Shown: piece after piece, positions 9,700 through 22,300 of the stretch
How the letters are laid out: every line of letters begins with the position of its first letter
How positions within the stretch are numbered: the stretch's first letter is position 1
Source: Pelobates cultripes
Lineage: Eukaryota; Chordata; Amphibia; Anura; Pelobatidae
DNA: 64,000 bases
Direction: 5' to 3'
Assembly (NCBI GenBank): GCA_933207985.1
Contig: OW240921.1
Coordinates: 101,703,176-101,767,175 of the forward strand
Made by a program: the position numbers and the translations under genes
The notes under the pieces: generated by a model
Told to the model about the DNA's origin: nothing
The model's database searches: none
The model's input: only the letters and a program-made list of their open reading frames with translations

Positions 9700-11830
9700 G
9701 TGTTGAGAAAAATCCGTTAAGGTGTTTTCCATAGTGTTTTTATGACATTACTATAGGAAAATGGGACACTGACTTACTTTTAAAACTTAAGAATAGGTCA
9801 CAACCTTTTGCAATGTGCATAACTTGTGTTTAAACTAACACAAATCTTTTGGATCTTATTTGGAATAGTTCTCAGGGTGGCAACCATTCTGGGCAAACTG
9901 TAAAGCAGGTGATCATGCGAAAGCAAAATATAGTTGAATGCCAAAGACTAAGTCTGAAACAATCTGAAGAGTATGAAGCAGACTAAACATAATTGTTGAT
10001 CACACTTCTTCCATAATATCATAAATTCTTTCTTACATACCAAAAATACGTATTGTAGTATGATTTTTTTTTAAGGCTCATTCAAGTTACATTTTCTGTT
10101 TTTGAACTAGTATTGCTACTTGTCCGTAAACGAGAATCAGCATACTTAAAATACCAGATACAGTTTTTTCAGATTACTTGAAAAATATATTATCAAAATA
10201 ATTTCATCCAGATTTGGAAAATATGTAGTATTAGGTAAAAACTTTTTATCATTGGGTCATAGTAGTTACTAACTAACAACTCCTTAGGTTTTCTGAGTCA
10301 TTTACTAAAGTGAGAATTCTAAATACCAAAAATATATGCTATATGTTACCAAAAAAAAATAATTAAATATATAAAACAATGATAGGCGAGATAATGAATC
10401 TAAGAAAGAAACTTAGCATGCTGTTCATTTTAAAGAGCAATTGAACCACCATGACCCCTACTTATACTAATAATAACCACTATATTTAACCACTAGCTTA
10501 TTGGAATGCTTATTGTGCAAAAGATCTTTGGTGCCACCCCACCATTTTTAGAGTTTTGACAATATACATCACCATCTCCATGTGACCTTAGACATGTACC
10601 CTCTGCTTAGAGAGCCCCTGTTAGTGTTCCAAAGATCACCTTGAGGATGATGACACGGCACGGTGGTTGAGACACACACTTTTCTACATAAATGACAATT
10701 ATTTCGTTTTAAACATCACCCCCCTTCCCCCAAAAAACCCCAAACAAACTGCATTTCAGTGAAGGAACATCATGTTAGCTCATAAGTATGTGCTATGTGA
10801 CTTTAACTCATTAGTATGTGTAATGTGAGTCTGTTTTAAAGTCCATATGGCATGTAAGAATCAAGGGAACAATTTATTCTAGATCACTATCATTGAAATT
10901 TTTGGACAATCATGCCACAGTCCTGATCAAACCCCAATAAAAACATTGTGGTATGACCAAATACTTGCAATAATGCAAGATGGTAAAATATTAATGACTT
11001 GACAGAATTCTATATAGAGTCATTGGTCAAAGTACAGTACCTCCAAATTTATACATTGAAGTTATTAAACCTAATACTTGCCCCTTTTTTTCTAGAGAAG
11101 ACAGCAAATACTGGTAGAATATGTTTAATACATAAATGAAAAAGTAAAATTAGTTGTCTTTTCAATTACATTCTTTTTGTTTACTTTTAAGACTTAGATG
11201 AAAATCAGAGCGATCACATTTTAGGTCAAAGTAACGCAAGAATATAAATAACTTTCAAGGGTTCGTAACCCTTTTACTACTTAGTGTGTCCACAGTCAAC
11301 ATTGAATAGCTGATGTAAAACAATACAGCATGTAAAAAAATAGTAGTTCAGATGATCAAAGGGAGAAAATAATCTCTCATATGGTCCAATAACTTATAAT
11401 AATGACTGAAAAGATAGAAAAAACGATTCTTGGAAAGAAGCCATGTTGAACTTAGCAATGTTTTAGTTGGATTGGAGAATGCTACAGGGTGATAGGCTAA
11501 ATGTAATAATGGTAGTATGGAATTATCTCCCTCTATGTATCTACGAGGTGTACTGTAGTTGTATGTGCACTGGTGGAAGAGATATAGTGAAATGGGCAGA
11601 AAGCCACCTTCAAGCTAGGTGGCCAGAGACAGACGGTAGCACTCATCAGAGGATAGGCCAAAAGTTCAGGGAAGGCAGAAACACTATCATAATCAGAACA
11701 CAGGCCAAAACCATCAGCAGAGGTATGAACTATGATTAAATATCTAAAAAAATATAAATCAGCTTGGGTGGCAAAAAAAGAGACAAAACAATTAAGAAGC
11801 TTTTACTTTTATTAAACATTACATTTTGAC
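9700..11830. other. AT-rich unique-looking sequence
   Basis: No repeat family, exon, or RNA gene recognised over 2.1 kb. The 90-codon frame at 11467-11739 has no recognisable domain. A CCCCCCTTCCCCC run lies near 10720. Confidence 0.5.
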
Positions 11831-11886
11831 ATTACTGTGACAGTGCACCCCTCCCTGTCACAGGTGCCTCATCCCAGGACCCTATC

Positions 11887-11990
11887 AGGGCCGTCTATAA
11901 TATGATTAGGACCCTGGGCAATGCATTTTCTTGGGCCCCATGGGCCCTGTCCCTGCCACTGCCTCACCCCCCAATTACGTCCAACCCGCA
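11887..11990 (+). mobile_element. hAT-like terminal segment (CAGGGCCGTCT type)
   Basis: CAGGGCCGTCTATAATATG followed by GGACCCTGGGCAATGC and TTGGGCCCCATGGGCCC. The complement of a related terminus (AAAGACGG preceded by GCCCTGTTTGCCCCGC) is at 15355-15455, so the whole 11.9-15.5 kb block may be one composite element. I could not find a matching 8-bp duplication, so the unit boundary is not proven. Confidence 0.5.
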
Positions 11991-11999
11991 ATCACACTG

Positions 12000-12755
12000 A
12001 CAGACGTACTGGCACATACACACACAGACAGACATTAAAACATTCACAGATACATACTGACACACAAAGTCACTACACACAAATATATACTGGCAGACAT
12101 ACTGACACACACACAGACATACATACAGACACATACATTAACAGATATACTGACACACACACAAACACATACACTGACAGATATACTAAAACACACAGAC
12201 ACATACACTGACAGACACATTGACACACACACACACAGGCATACTGACATATACACACACACACAGGCATACTGACATATACACAGACAGACGTAATGGC
12301 TGATACAGACAGACATTAAACATTCACAGATATATACTGACACACACATACACTGACATACAAATATATCCTGGCAGACATACTGACACACACACAGACA
12401 TACATACATACACACACAGACACATATACTGACTGACACACACATACACACACAGACATACTTACACACACACACAGACATACTGACACACAAAGACATG
12501 CTGACACACACACACAGACAGACTGGCACATACACACAGACAGACATTAAAACATTCACAGATACATACTGACACACACATACACTGACACACAAATATA
12601 TCCTGGCAGACATACTGACACACACGTACACACACACACACACACACACACAGACATACCTACATACACACACACAGACATACTGGCATACACACAGACA
12701 TACTGACACACACATACACAGACATACTGGCATACACACACAGACATACAGACAT
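12000..12755. repeat. CA-rich minisatellite with higher-order repeats
   Basis: ACACACAGACATACTGACAC words throughout. A longer block starting GACATTAAAACATTCACAG recurs at 12031, 12312 and 12543 and each time runs into an AATATAT-CTGGCAGACATACTG segment, so the array has a second period of about 230-280 bp. The 231-codon Cys/Val frame on the minus strand is a composition artefact. Confidence 0.9.
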
Positions 12756-12757
12756 TG

Positions 12758-13040
12758 ACAGCCGCTAGAGGCGCTTGCGTGCTTCTCACTGTGATTTTCA
12801 CAGTGAGAGCACGCCAGCGTCCATAGGAAAGCATTATGAATGCTTTCCTATGTGACCGGCTGAATGTGTGCACAGCTCTTGCCATGCGTGCGCATACAGC
12901 CGACGGGGAGGAGAAGAGGAGGATCGGAGGAGGAGAGCTCTCCGCCCAGCGGTGGAAAAAGGTAAGTTTTACCCCTTTCCAGAGCCAGGCGGGAGGGGGT
13001 CCCTGAGGGTGGGGGCACCCTCAGGGCACCATCGTGCACT
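12758..13040. mobile_element. TTAA-MITE internal fragment
   Basis: Near-identical in inverse orientation to the core of the element at 40302-40795: GACAGCCGCTAGAGGCGC, AATCACAGTGAGA-type hairpin, ATAGGAAAGCATT, then GGAGGAGAGCTCTCCGCCC and CCTGAGGGTGGGGGCACC. Both termini are missing. It sits between CA minisatellites. Confidence 0.75.
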
Positions 13041-13345
13041 ACACAGACACCCAGATCACATCAGCTCAATGAAGTTGTCTGGGTGTCAGGTCCCTCTAGT
13101 TTTAACCCTGCAGCTGAAAACATAGCAGTTTCAGAGAAACTGCTATGTTTCACTGAGGGTTAATCCAGCCTCTAGTGGCTGTCTCACTGACAGCCGCTAG
13201 AGGAGCACACTGAACGTCCATAGGAAAGCATTGAGTAATGCTTTCCTATGGGCGGTTTGAATGCGTGCGCGGTCGGCATTTGGAGCTGAGAGGTGGAGGG
13301 ATCCCCAGCGCCAAGGAAGTCCGGCGCTGGAGAAAGGTAAATGCT
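13041..13345. mobile_element. Second TTAA-MITE fragment
   Basis: Family words ACACCCAGATCACATCAGC, AGCAGTTTCAGAGAAACTGC (a hairpin), GACAGCCGCTAGAGG and ATAGGAAAGCATTGAG..CTATGGGCGG. It adjoins the previous fragment without the expected TTAA boundary. Confidence 0.65.
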
Positions 13346-13678
13346 GAAGACACACACTCTCACTAACAGACGCATACACACTAGCTAACAGACACACACA
13401 TTTACTGACAGAGACACAGTCAGCGACAGACATACATACACACTCACTTACAAAACATACACTCTCATTGACACTCACTAACAGACATCAAACAGACTCA
13501 CTAACACACACACACTCAGTAAGACACACACAGTAACACACTCACTGAGCAGACACACACACTAACACACTAACACTCACTAGCAGACACACACTCACAC
13601 TCACTCTAACACTCACACTCACACTAACACTCACTCACACACACTCACACTAACACTCACTCTAACACTCACACATGA
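13345..13678. repeat. CA-rich simple repeat (CACTCA variant)
   Basis: ACACACTCACTAACAGACAC-type words. It differs from 12.0-12.75 kb in using CTCACTAAC rather than CATACTGAC. Confidence 0.85.
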
Positions 13679-13689
13679 TTTTTTTTTTT

Positions 13690-14110
13690 TTTATATAATC
13701 CCCCCAGCCTCCTTACCTCTTGGAGTGCTGGGGGGGATTATTCCCTGGGGTCCAGTGGGGCTCCTGGGCGGGTGGCCGGTCGGGCAGGCAGGCAGGCGCG
13801 CGCGAGGGAGCACTCAGTGCTTCCTCTTCAGCTCCCTCGCGCGCCGCGTAGGGATGCCGGCGCCGGAAGATGACGTCATCTTCCGGCTCCGGTATCATTG
13901 CGGTGCGCGAGGGAGCTGAAGAGGAAGCACTGAGTGCTCCCTCGCGCGCCCGCCTGCCTGCCCGACCGACCGGCCGCCCGCCCGGGGTCAGCAGGGCCAG
14001 CCTCGGGGGGCCCTGGGGTGGCCGGCTCCTGGGCCCCCCAGGGGAAGAGGCTGGCCCTGGGCGTACATACCGGGTCGCAGGGGCGGCCGGGCGACCCTGG
14101 TATGTACGCC
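13690..14110. repeat. GC-rich double palindrome core
   Basis: A near-perfect palindrome with roughly 100-bp arms spans about 13770-13978, centred on TGACGTCA at 13871-13878. Left arm GGGAGCACTCAGTGCTTCC pairs with right arm GGAAGCACTGAGTGCTCCC. A second inverted repeat follows at 14060-14110 (GGCGTACATACCGGGTCGC with GCGACCCTGGTATGTACGCC). The segment starts with a CCTCCTTACCTCTTGGAG..CCCTGGGGTCCAGTGG module shared with other loci. Many CpG and Gly/Pro/Arg frames occur, none of them convincing as a gene. Confidence 0.85.
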
Positions 14111-14395
14111 AGTGCACACACACATACTGACACACACACAGATAAATTGACACACACACACAGACATACTGACACACACACAGATATATTGACACCCACA
14201 CACATACACACACAGAGACATACTGACACACACACACACACACTGACACACACAGAGATAAATTGACACACACACAGACATACTGACACACACACAGATA
14301 TATTGACACACACACAAACACAGACATACTGACACACACACACACTCTGACACACTGACACACACACACACTGACACACACATACTGACACATGT
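14111..14395. repeat. CA minisatellite with TACTGACAC/AAATTGACAC units
   Basis: Alternating ACACACACAGACATACTGAC and CACACAGATAAATTGACAC words. A plain (CA)n run follows at 14421-14446. Confidence 0.85.
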
Positions 14396-14397
14396 CA

Positions 14398-14645
14398 TGA
14401 TTCGGGGAACCCAACACGCTGGCACACACACACACACACACACACAGAAAAGGTTCCGTACCGGACCTTAGAGTGGCCGGGCTAAGCACACACAGAATAG
14501 TCAGGAGACAAGCCAAGTAAAGGGGAACCAGAAGACAGAATAACGTGAAACGAGCCGAGGTCAAAGGGTAGGAGAAAGTCACAGCGTCAGATAAACAAGC
14601 CAGAGAGTACGTAACCAGAAACACAAGATAAGTAGCAATACTAGA
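14398..14645 (-). mobile_element. LTR-like interspersed repeat fragment
   Basis: Starts TGTCATGATTCGGGGAACCC, interrupted by a CA run, then AAGGTTCCGTACCGG, GGCCGGGCTAAGC, AATAGTCAGGAGACAAGCC and GAGCCGAGGTCAAAGG. Read on the minus strand it is pyrimidine-rich and ends ATCATGACA, as an LTR would. 47443-47640 is a related copy (TGTCAGGATTACAG, GAATGGCCAGACTC, GAATAGTCAATATAC, ACCGAGGTCAGGG). No target duplication was found. Confidence 0.45.
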
Positions 14646-14705
14646 AAGCAAAGACCACAACAGGGCAGGGAGGAACAGGAAAGGTAAGTATTTAAACCAT
14701 AAGTT

Positions 14706-14880
14706 TAATTCTGATTGGATAATTTCCAATCAGAATTAACAATCACACGTGGGAGATATCTAAACCTCCCACTGTGATTGAGGCACTGTGCCTTTAACGC
14801 CGGGTCAGGTGACTGACCCCGGCGTGTAATAATTTGGGCGGTCTCCCAGCGTGCAGCGTCATATATGCTGCCGCTGGGGG
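14706..14880. repeat. Run of four adjacent hairpins
   Basis: Inverted repeats follow one another: TAATTCTGATTGGA at 14706-14719 pairs perfectly with 14725-14738; AATCACACGTGGGAG with CCTCCCACTGTGATT (14741-14779); ACGCCGGGTCAG with CTGACCCCGGCGT (14797-14825); CCCAGCGTGCAGC with GCTGCCGCTGGGG (14846-14879). Probably terminal structures of an unclassified repeat. Confidence 0.7.
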
Positions 14881-15034
14881 ACGTGGAGGAAACGGCGGGC
14901 GGCATCCGAGGCTGGAAGGATGCCGCTCGCCGAGCCCACGAGAAGGAGGGGACCGCGGATGGCTGGAGGGTGAGTACCGCGAGCGGAGTGCAGCCTCCCC
15001 TCGCAGCCGCCCGCGGGATCCCGACAACACACAT

Positions 15035-15455
15035 GCAAACTTTAAAATTTTAAAGCCTTCCTCCAGTTTCCTACCTTATTCAGGAGGGCAGTTTCCCTGG
15101 GGTCCAGTGACATTCTGAGGTAGTTGGGAGTGAGAGGCTCAGCCCCCTCTTTACGACCTTCTCCTCCCTCCCATGTGGCATCACTCTATCTGAGAGGAAG
15201 TGACTCACGGCAGTCACGTCCTCCCACCCTCCTGCCGTAAAGCAAGGGGGCCCAGTCGCACTGTTAAAGGGTCATGGCGCCCGACTGAGCCCCCTTAGTG
15301 TATGGTTCCCCAGTGCAGCAGCAGCACCGGTGGACCCATGGTGCAGATAGCACGTTTTTTTTGTGCACAGCGGGGCCCACAGGTCAGCTGCCTTGGGCCC
15401 TGCAGGACTAACTGGGGCTGGGGCAGCTGCCCTGTTTGCCCCGCTTTAAAGACGG
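15035..15455 (-). mobile_element. Composite-element end with CCCTGGGGTCCAGT module
   Basis: CCTTCCTCCAGTTTCCTACC, then CAGGAGGGCAGTTTCCCTGG and GGGGTCCAGTGAC, then CCTTGGGCCCTGCAGGAC and the terminus GCCCTGTTTGCCCCGCTTTA-AAGACGG. The module recurs at 13.7, 43.3 and 59.1 kb. The terminus is the complement of a CCGTCTTTAAAGCGGGGC-type end, related to the start at 11887. Confidence 0.5.
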
Positions 15456-16700
15456 TCATGAATGGCTGTTAAACAAGCAGTCAAGAGGATTTCCAAGACC
15501 AGTCTGTTCATCCTGGACTGACTACACATGCCACACATGGATACTCAAGCTTGGCACAAGATCAACAAGACACGTCATCAAGAACATGATGGCAACTCTA
15601 GAACTCAGGACAATTACACAAGTGAACATCAAATGTGTCACAAACCAAGGTGATAGGCTATCACCAATTCTGTTCTGTGTAAGCCTCAGCCAGATCATCA
15701 TGAAGAGTGGGTATGGATACAGGTTCAAGGGTGGAGCTACCATCAACCACGTCCACTTGAGAAAGGACATCGGAATGTCATTTGGACTAAATAATTGTGG
15801 GAAGATAATTGTAAAAAGAGGGAAGATAATCAGAATTGAAGCAGTTAAAGTGCCAGAAGGCCACATAAGTGACACAGAGAACAGCTACAAGTACCACAAA
15901 CACATGGCAACCCTGAGGATGAGGCAAAGAATAAACACAAGTCCCTTCGGAGTGTCAGAAAGATCATGTTCAAGCTCAATGTCAAGTAAAGATCCACAAT
16001 ATCCACACGCATGCTCAACCAGTCACCTGGTACCCAGTTGGAATAATACCTCAGCCAAGAGAAGACCTGGACTCCATGGATATAAAGACCTGGAAAGTAC
16101 TCTTGAATGGAGGATTCCTGCGCCCAGAGATTGAACATCAGCTGGAAGAGAGGAAGTTGGGCCAGGATGAAACAAAGAACAAACAAGTACATCATGAAAA
16201 TGGTTACTGGAGATGAACTGCCAGGGGATTTTTTTGTGTTATATTGCTGTATTTTCTACAAGGTGTTGGGAATCCTTGTATGGCTTGCTGTTGCCTTATA
16301 TTATTACAGTGAGCTTTTTTTGTATTTCTGTTAATGGAATGACTGAGACAACAACAGATGCAGAGAAGGATGAGGTTTCATGCCAAGACCAAGACCATGG
16401 GATGTTCCATCAGCAGTCCAGATAGGAGATGACACAGAAAATAGTCGAGAATGACAAGACAAAGATCTCATGGTATTTCCAGATCCAGACAAGGAAGTAC
16501 TGGCCATCCAAACAGACATCGTAGTGGAAGTCAAGGAATGAAAGACTGCAGTGTTGGTGGATAGACTGAAAGAGAAGCTAGAAAGAACATGGAAAGTAAA
16601 GGCAGTGGTAGTCCCAGTTGTGATAGGAACATTTGGGGCTGTAACTCTCAGATTCGGAGAGAGGCTTCATCAGATTCCAGAAGAGTGCAGCTCATTTTAT
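15445..16700 (+). pseudogene. LINE reverse transcriptase with restriction-type endonuclease, broken
   Basis: A retrotransposon protein that would copy RNA into DNA and nick the target with a C-terminal PD-(D/E)XK nuclease. A frame at 15436-16134 holds an RT core: GDRLSPILFCVSLSQII, SGYGYRFKGGATINH, DIGMSFGLNNCGKIIVKRGK, then EGHISDTENSYKY. The Y/F-x-DD catalytic segment between GATINH and DIGMSF is deleted. Further downstream, at 16497-16710, QTDIVVEVKE and TWKVKAVVVPVVIGTFGAVT mark the C-terminal nuclease region, interrupted by a stop. These blocks match my recollection of R4/NeSL/Hero-type LINE proteins, not CR1 or L1. Several frameshifts; certainly dead. Clade assignment is tentative. Confidence 0.65.
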
Positions 16701-16714
16701 AAGTTCATTTTGCT

Positions 16715-17600
16715 TTAAGGATCATGGGATATCCTGGAAAGAAAAAAAAGCCAGTAAATGTACAGGCCCACTGAGGTTGACTCAGGGGTCAGGAGGCGAT
16801 CCTTCATGTCTTAGGGTTTTAAATATATGAGATCACAGGTGGACTAGGAATATCATTATATTTTGTTGTGGGTTCAATCCCTGGGTATTTTTTAAAAACC
16901 TAACTAACACTTGAGAAGGACATATAGCAGGACCCCATAAAGCATTTTGGATTAGGGGCTCCATAAAAACAATACCCATACAGTGTTGTTTTATTTGTTC
17001 CATATCTTTAAATCCTTGACTTTAAACCTGCTGATCTTGTGTGCTCTTCTTGGTTGTGAATTTGGAGGTGTGTCAGAGTCAACATGACTATAATCCTTGA
17101 GTGGAAACAATAATTCACTTTCTTTTTTTAAAGGTGAGTTTAATGTATGGGAGTGTAGTGTTGTTTATTGCTATGTTGTAGTTTATTGACATAAAATAAT
17201 TATTTATTATTTGGTGTTATTTTGTCTGTAGGTATACATAATGATAGTGTTTTGTGACTTTTATTGCTAATATGCTGCTTTATAGAGCTGGATATAGAGA
17301 TCTGTTACTTACTATAGGGGAACTTTAGAAGTATACGACAGGTGGACTGGGTTTATTTCCAATTTTTATGGGGTGTGGGTGCAGTACAATTTCGTATCAT
17401 GTATCCCTGTAAATGAAAAGAGTTCTATTTAAGACATGGTTTATTGCGTAAATAGTTATAGACTGCACTTGCTGAGCTATAACTGCATATAAAATTATTT
17501 TCACAACCTTAAAATAGCACTGATACTGTAGCGCTAACTAGAAGATGCTAACCTGAGCGTAATAATGTTGATCAGTCTCAAGTTTAATGTTCCCAAGGGA
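16715..17600. other. AT-rich sequence without recognised features
   Basis: No repeat family or exon identified. Confidence 0.45.
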
Positions 17601-17606
17601 TTGTAC

Positions 17607-18052
17607 AGTGTTAGGAATACAAATATATATTCCTAACACTACAGTGACCTATTGTCCCCCTTCCTTCACTTCCCTCCCTTGTTTGTTTAACAAATCTTTA
17701 TTTATTTACCCAATTCCAGGGCCGATGTGCCTAGGTGCTCCGCCTAGTCCGATGTCATCCGACAAGGTAAACTAATGCACATGCCTGATGAGCGCTGTGA
17801 GCGCTTTAGGCCCTCCCCATAGGAAAGCATTGCCTCAATGTTCTCCTATGGGAATGTCACAGAGCATGACGTACAATGTTATTTAGGGGAACTAGAGTTT
17901 GCTAGCATCCAGGAAGTGCCACCAGAGGCAGTCTTAGTCCTGCAAGACAATCACTGCAGTTTTTCTAAAACTGTAATGTTTTACACTGCAGAACTACAGG
18001 GGGCAGGGACACTGTACCCAGACCACTTTAATGAGATGAATATAGTGTCACT
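17607..18052. mobile_element. TTAA-target MITE, left end decayed
   Basis: The right end TATAGTGTCACT abuts TTAA at 18053-18056, with the family words CACTGTACCCAGACCACTTT and ATAGGAAAGCATTGCCTC inside. On the left the hairpin GTTAGGAATACAAATA / TATTCCTAAC remains but the terminal TTAA is lost. CTGATGAGCGCTGTGAGCGC at 17786 only resembles a ribozyme core. Confidence 0.7.
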
Positions 18053-18189
18053 TTAAGTAACTTCTGGCCTCTCAGTCATGCCTCTATTACTGTAAATATG
18101 TTTTGCCTACGTTCAGTACTCAGTGAACTTACTTTTGGTTAGTTTTGCTGTTCTGATCCACTTCTTCTTGTAGCAATTCAGGAGTTTAC

Positions 18190-18720
18190 ACTGTCCTGGG
18201 TGCCATGTGGTGCTGGTAGTTTTTTCCATGATGGCCCTTCAGCAGTTGGCACCCTCCAGAGAACCGTGGGGTGCTGGTGCTGTCCTCCACAGTAGCTGAA
18301 TTGCTGCTGATATAGTCAGCATCTACTGTTGATGCTAAAGTGGGGCACAGTAGAAAGAAAGATATAGCAGAGGTGGGTGGGAAAAACAAGAATAATGTTG
18401 GTATAACACAGAAGGGGGTGTCCCCCAAACATCCTTATATAAGGCCACTCCAGACACTGTATCATTGCTCACAAATGCCTGTGCTTTGTAAAGAGCTGAA
18501 TTCTTACTGTTGACTCTTAAACTGGTTATTCTGCCTTTTAGCTATCTGATCTGTTGTGGACCTTTGCCGCCTCAGCCAACCTTTGCTTGACCTGACTACC
18601 CCTGTGGATTCTCCTTTAACCTCCAAAACTCTGCTTAGCTGTCAGTTTCTGTATCTTGACCTCCACCATACTAAAACCTGATACAAACCTAGAGTCTGTG
18701 CTCTGTCTTCTACTTCTAAA
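18190..18720 (+). other. LTR-like or promoter-like sequence with TATA word
   Basis: TCCTTATATAAGGCCACTCC at about 18431 is followed by a T/C-rich tail (TGTGGACCTTTGCC, TTTGCTTGACCTGACTACCC) typical of the transcribed part of gypsy-type LTRs. No TG..CA ends or duplication could be placed, so it may be an old LTR fragment or just a pyrimidine-rich repeat. Confidence 0.35.
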
Positions 18721-18724
18721 ACAC

Positions 18725-19215
18725 ATCTCATACACCCTACCTTTTCATCTTAATGGACCTTATGTTGGATGGTATACACCAGGCCTTTATAGCTAGACAT
18801 GAAATAGTAGCAAAAAATACAACCCAGTTTTGTAGCAGTGGCAATTCCATCCCAGTACTATACTTTGAAAGGTGTTCCCATTTATTTGACTATAGATAGA
18901 GGAATTCTCGCACATAATCTGACATTTAGCACTATAAATGCGTGTTTCGGTCATCGCACTTGCCAAGGAAATTTACTTTCTTCCATCTTCATTCTCTTCC
19001 CTCGAAGCCCCAATGCCAAACACCTCTTTAAAGCTGGTAAGAAAAGTAACTAAAAACACTTACATTGTTAACAACTAACAATGAGGGACTGAAAATTGAC
19101 CACAATCACACAAAATCGCTGTCATTGCTTCAAGTTGTAATGACAGATCAACTTAGTTCAAACTAATCTTTGTTAGATAATTGAATGCTAATTTCTCCAG
19201 GTATTTCTTTAAACT
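18725..19215. other. Unique-looking sequence
   Basis: No recognised features. Confidence 0.4.
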
Positions 19216-19221
19216 GATTAA

Positions 19222-19644
19222 AGGGACACTATAGGCAGCCAAACCACTTCATTTCATTGTCCCCCTCAGCAGAGAAACTACTATGTTTACATTGCAGTGC
19301 TAAGACTGCCTTTAGAGCCACTAGAGTCAATTCCTGCTCTTTCATGAAGTCTGATGCTCTGCCTGAGGACATCCAGCGTCCTCAAATTCTGACTATGCTT
19401 TCCTATGGTAAAGGAGTGCTTGCCGCGCATGCTTATTAGGTTCCCCCTTGGCGCTGATGTCAGAAAAGGTAGAGATTAAGCCAGCACCAAGGGACCTCAG
19501 CACTTGAATCAGGTTAGTGAATGAAAGAAAATGTTATTTACCCCTTTCAGAGATGTGAGGGTGGGGGGTGGGGGAGAGACACGAGAGGAAAGAGGGGCAG
19601 AGACAGAATACAACTTTGTACTCCTGTAACACTGTAGTGTTCCT
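19222..19644. mobile_element. TTAA-target MITE, complete copy
   Basis: TTAA at 19218-19221 and 19645-19648 bracket AGGGACACTATAGGCAGCC on the left and CACTGTAGTGTTCCT on the right. Interior family words: TTTAGAGCCACTAGAG, GACATCCAGCGTCCTC and GCTTTCCTATGG. No coding capacity. The left 2-kb neighbourhood has other members of the same group. Confidence 0.85.
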
Positions 19645-19649
19645 TTAAG

Positions 19650-20560
19650 AAAGTTTTACTGGCACTACCACTTTAAGTTTGTGCAGTACTCTCATATTAC
19701 AACTGCCACAGAGACACCTTGTTTAGTTATGTAACTTGTCACATCACATTACATACAGGGCACTGCAGGAATCAGGAACTGGTAAAGTTGACGTCACCAT
19801 CTAGCCTTCAACGGACTTTACGCCCCCGCTCTGTTCTCTCCTTTCAACTTTATGCTGGCAGGCTGTTACGGAACTTACCCTGTCAGACCAGTTTGTGAGA
19901 CGAGCCTTTGTAAGGTGGGGTTCCCTGATGCAATGGGCTTTTTCTTTGTTAACCTATTAATACGTTCTGAAACAAGGTACACTCTATGGCATTAGACAGT
20001 CTCCTTGTAAGTTATAAATAAAACATAGTTATTAATCAATGGAATGTTGTGTTTTATTCTATTCACATGAGATTGTTTTCTTCTTAGCTTACATTACATA
20101 TCTTCAAAGTTCTGGTGAAAGTCAGTGGTCTGTCGTGGCCACACATTGACCCCCTTTGACATATTATCCCGATCTATTGCTTATCGTTCACCTACAGCAG
20201 GACCTTCTGCCTTAATAGAGGATTTTTATCAAGTGGTCTTGATAAAAGTATTTTCTTGCAAAAAATAATAATAATAATGATGGTCTTAGTTCGTTATCAA
20301 CTGATCTCATAACAGAGCAGCCAGTATTGTTCAGAATATCTTTTTGTACCTACTATAACCATTTATTGACATAGCAACCCTCACAATAATCTGGTTTTGT
20401 GATATTCTATGTTCATGAAAGTTACTTTACAATCAAAGTGATGCATTATTTTTAGACCAACTGCAATTTTTCCCCATAGGAAACGTTTCTTTGTTTGTGC
20501 CATATGTATAAATAGAAAACCAGACAAGGTGTGGATTTGTCTTGTTATCTTGAAATATGT
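19650..20560. other. Unique-looking sequence with a promoter/LTR-like patch
   Basis: At 19735-20065 TGTCACATCACATTACATAC, TTGACGTCACC and later AATAAAACATAG give the look of an old LTR or promoter plus a polyadenylation signal, but ends are not definable. The rest is AT-rich. Confidence 0.3.
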
Positions 20561-20566
20561 TTATAT

Positions 20567-20569
<3 letters not shown>

Positions 20570-20630
<61 letters not shown>

Positions 20631-20632
20631 AA
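20570..20632. repeat. CA/TA/GATA microsatellite
   Basis: (CA)n, then (TA)n, then (GATA)n in direct succession. Confidence 0.95.
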
Positions 20633-21017
20633 TCCCAAAACTTGCAATCCTGGTTATAAGCAATAAAGCCTGGTGCAGGCTTGGCAAAAATTGTACAAAA
20701 CAAAACAAGGAAAAAGTGCATTCCAGGGACTTAATATTACAAAATATTATTATTATGTTATTATTTTGATAGCGCCAACACATTCTGAAGCGCTTTACAG
20801 TGGGTGGACGAACAAACATGTAGTTGTAACCAGACAAGCTGGACACACAGGAACAGAGGGGTTGAGGGCCCTGCTCAATGAGCTTACATGCTAGAGGGAG
20901 TGGGGTAAAGTGACACAAAAGGTAAGGATAGTATTAGACTAGTGACAGTTGCCATAGAGGAATCAGTCGGGAGCTATTAACAGTTTAATTGATACACTTT
21001 TATGAAGAAGTGGGTTT

Positions 21018-22284
<1,267 letters not shown>

Positions 22285-22300
<16 letters not shown>

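Noticed and set aside
12044..12739. 231-codon minus-strand frame rich in Cys, Val and Ser
   Set aside because: It is the translation of a CA/GT minisatellite; neighbouring phases are also open and the residue composition follows from TGTGTG words.
13713..14729. 338-codon minus-strand frame crossing several repeats
   Set aside because: It runs through a CA minisatellite, a GC-rich palindrome and an LTR-like repeat; no domain is recognisable and the low-complexity parts explain the lack of stops.
17784..17812. CTGATGAGCGCTGTGAGCGC as a hammerhead core
   Set aside because: The stem II-like hairpin is followed by TTTAGG, not GAAA, and there is no pairing stem III; it is part of a TTAA MITE.
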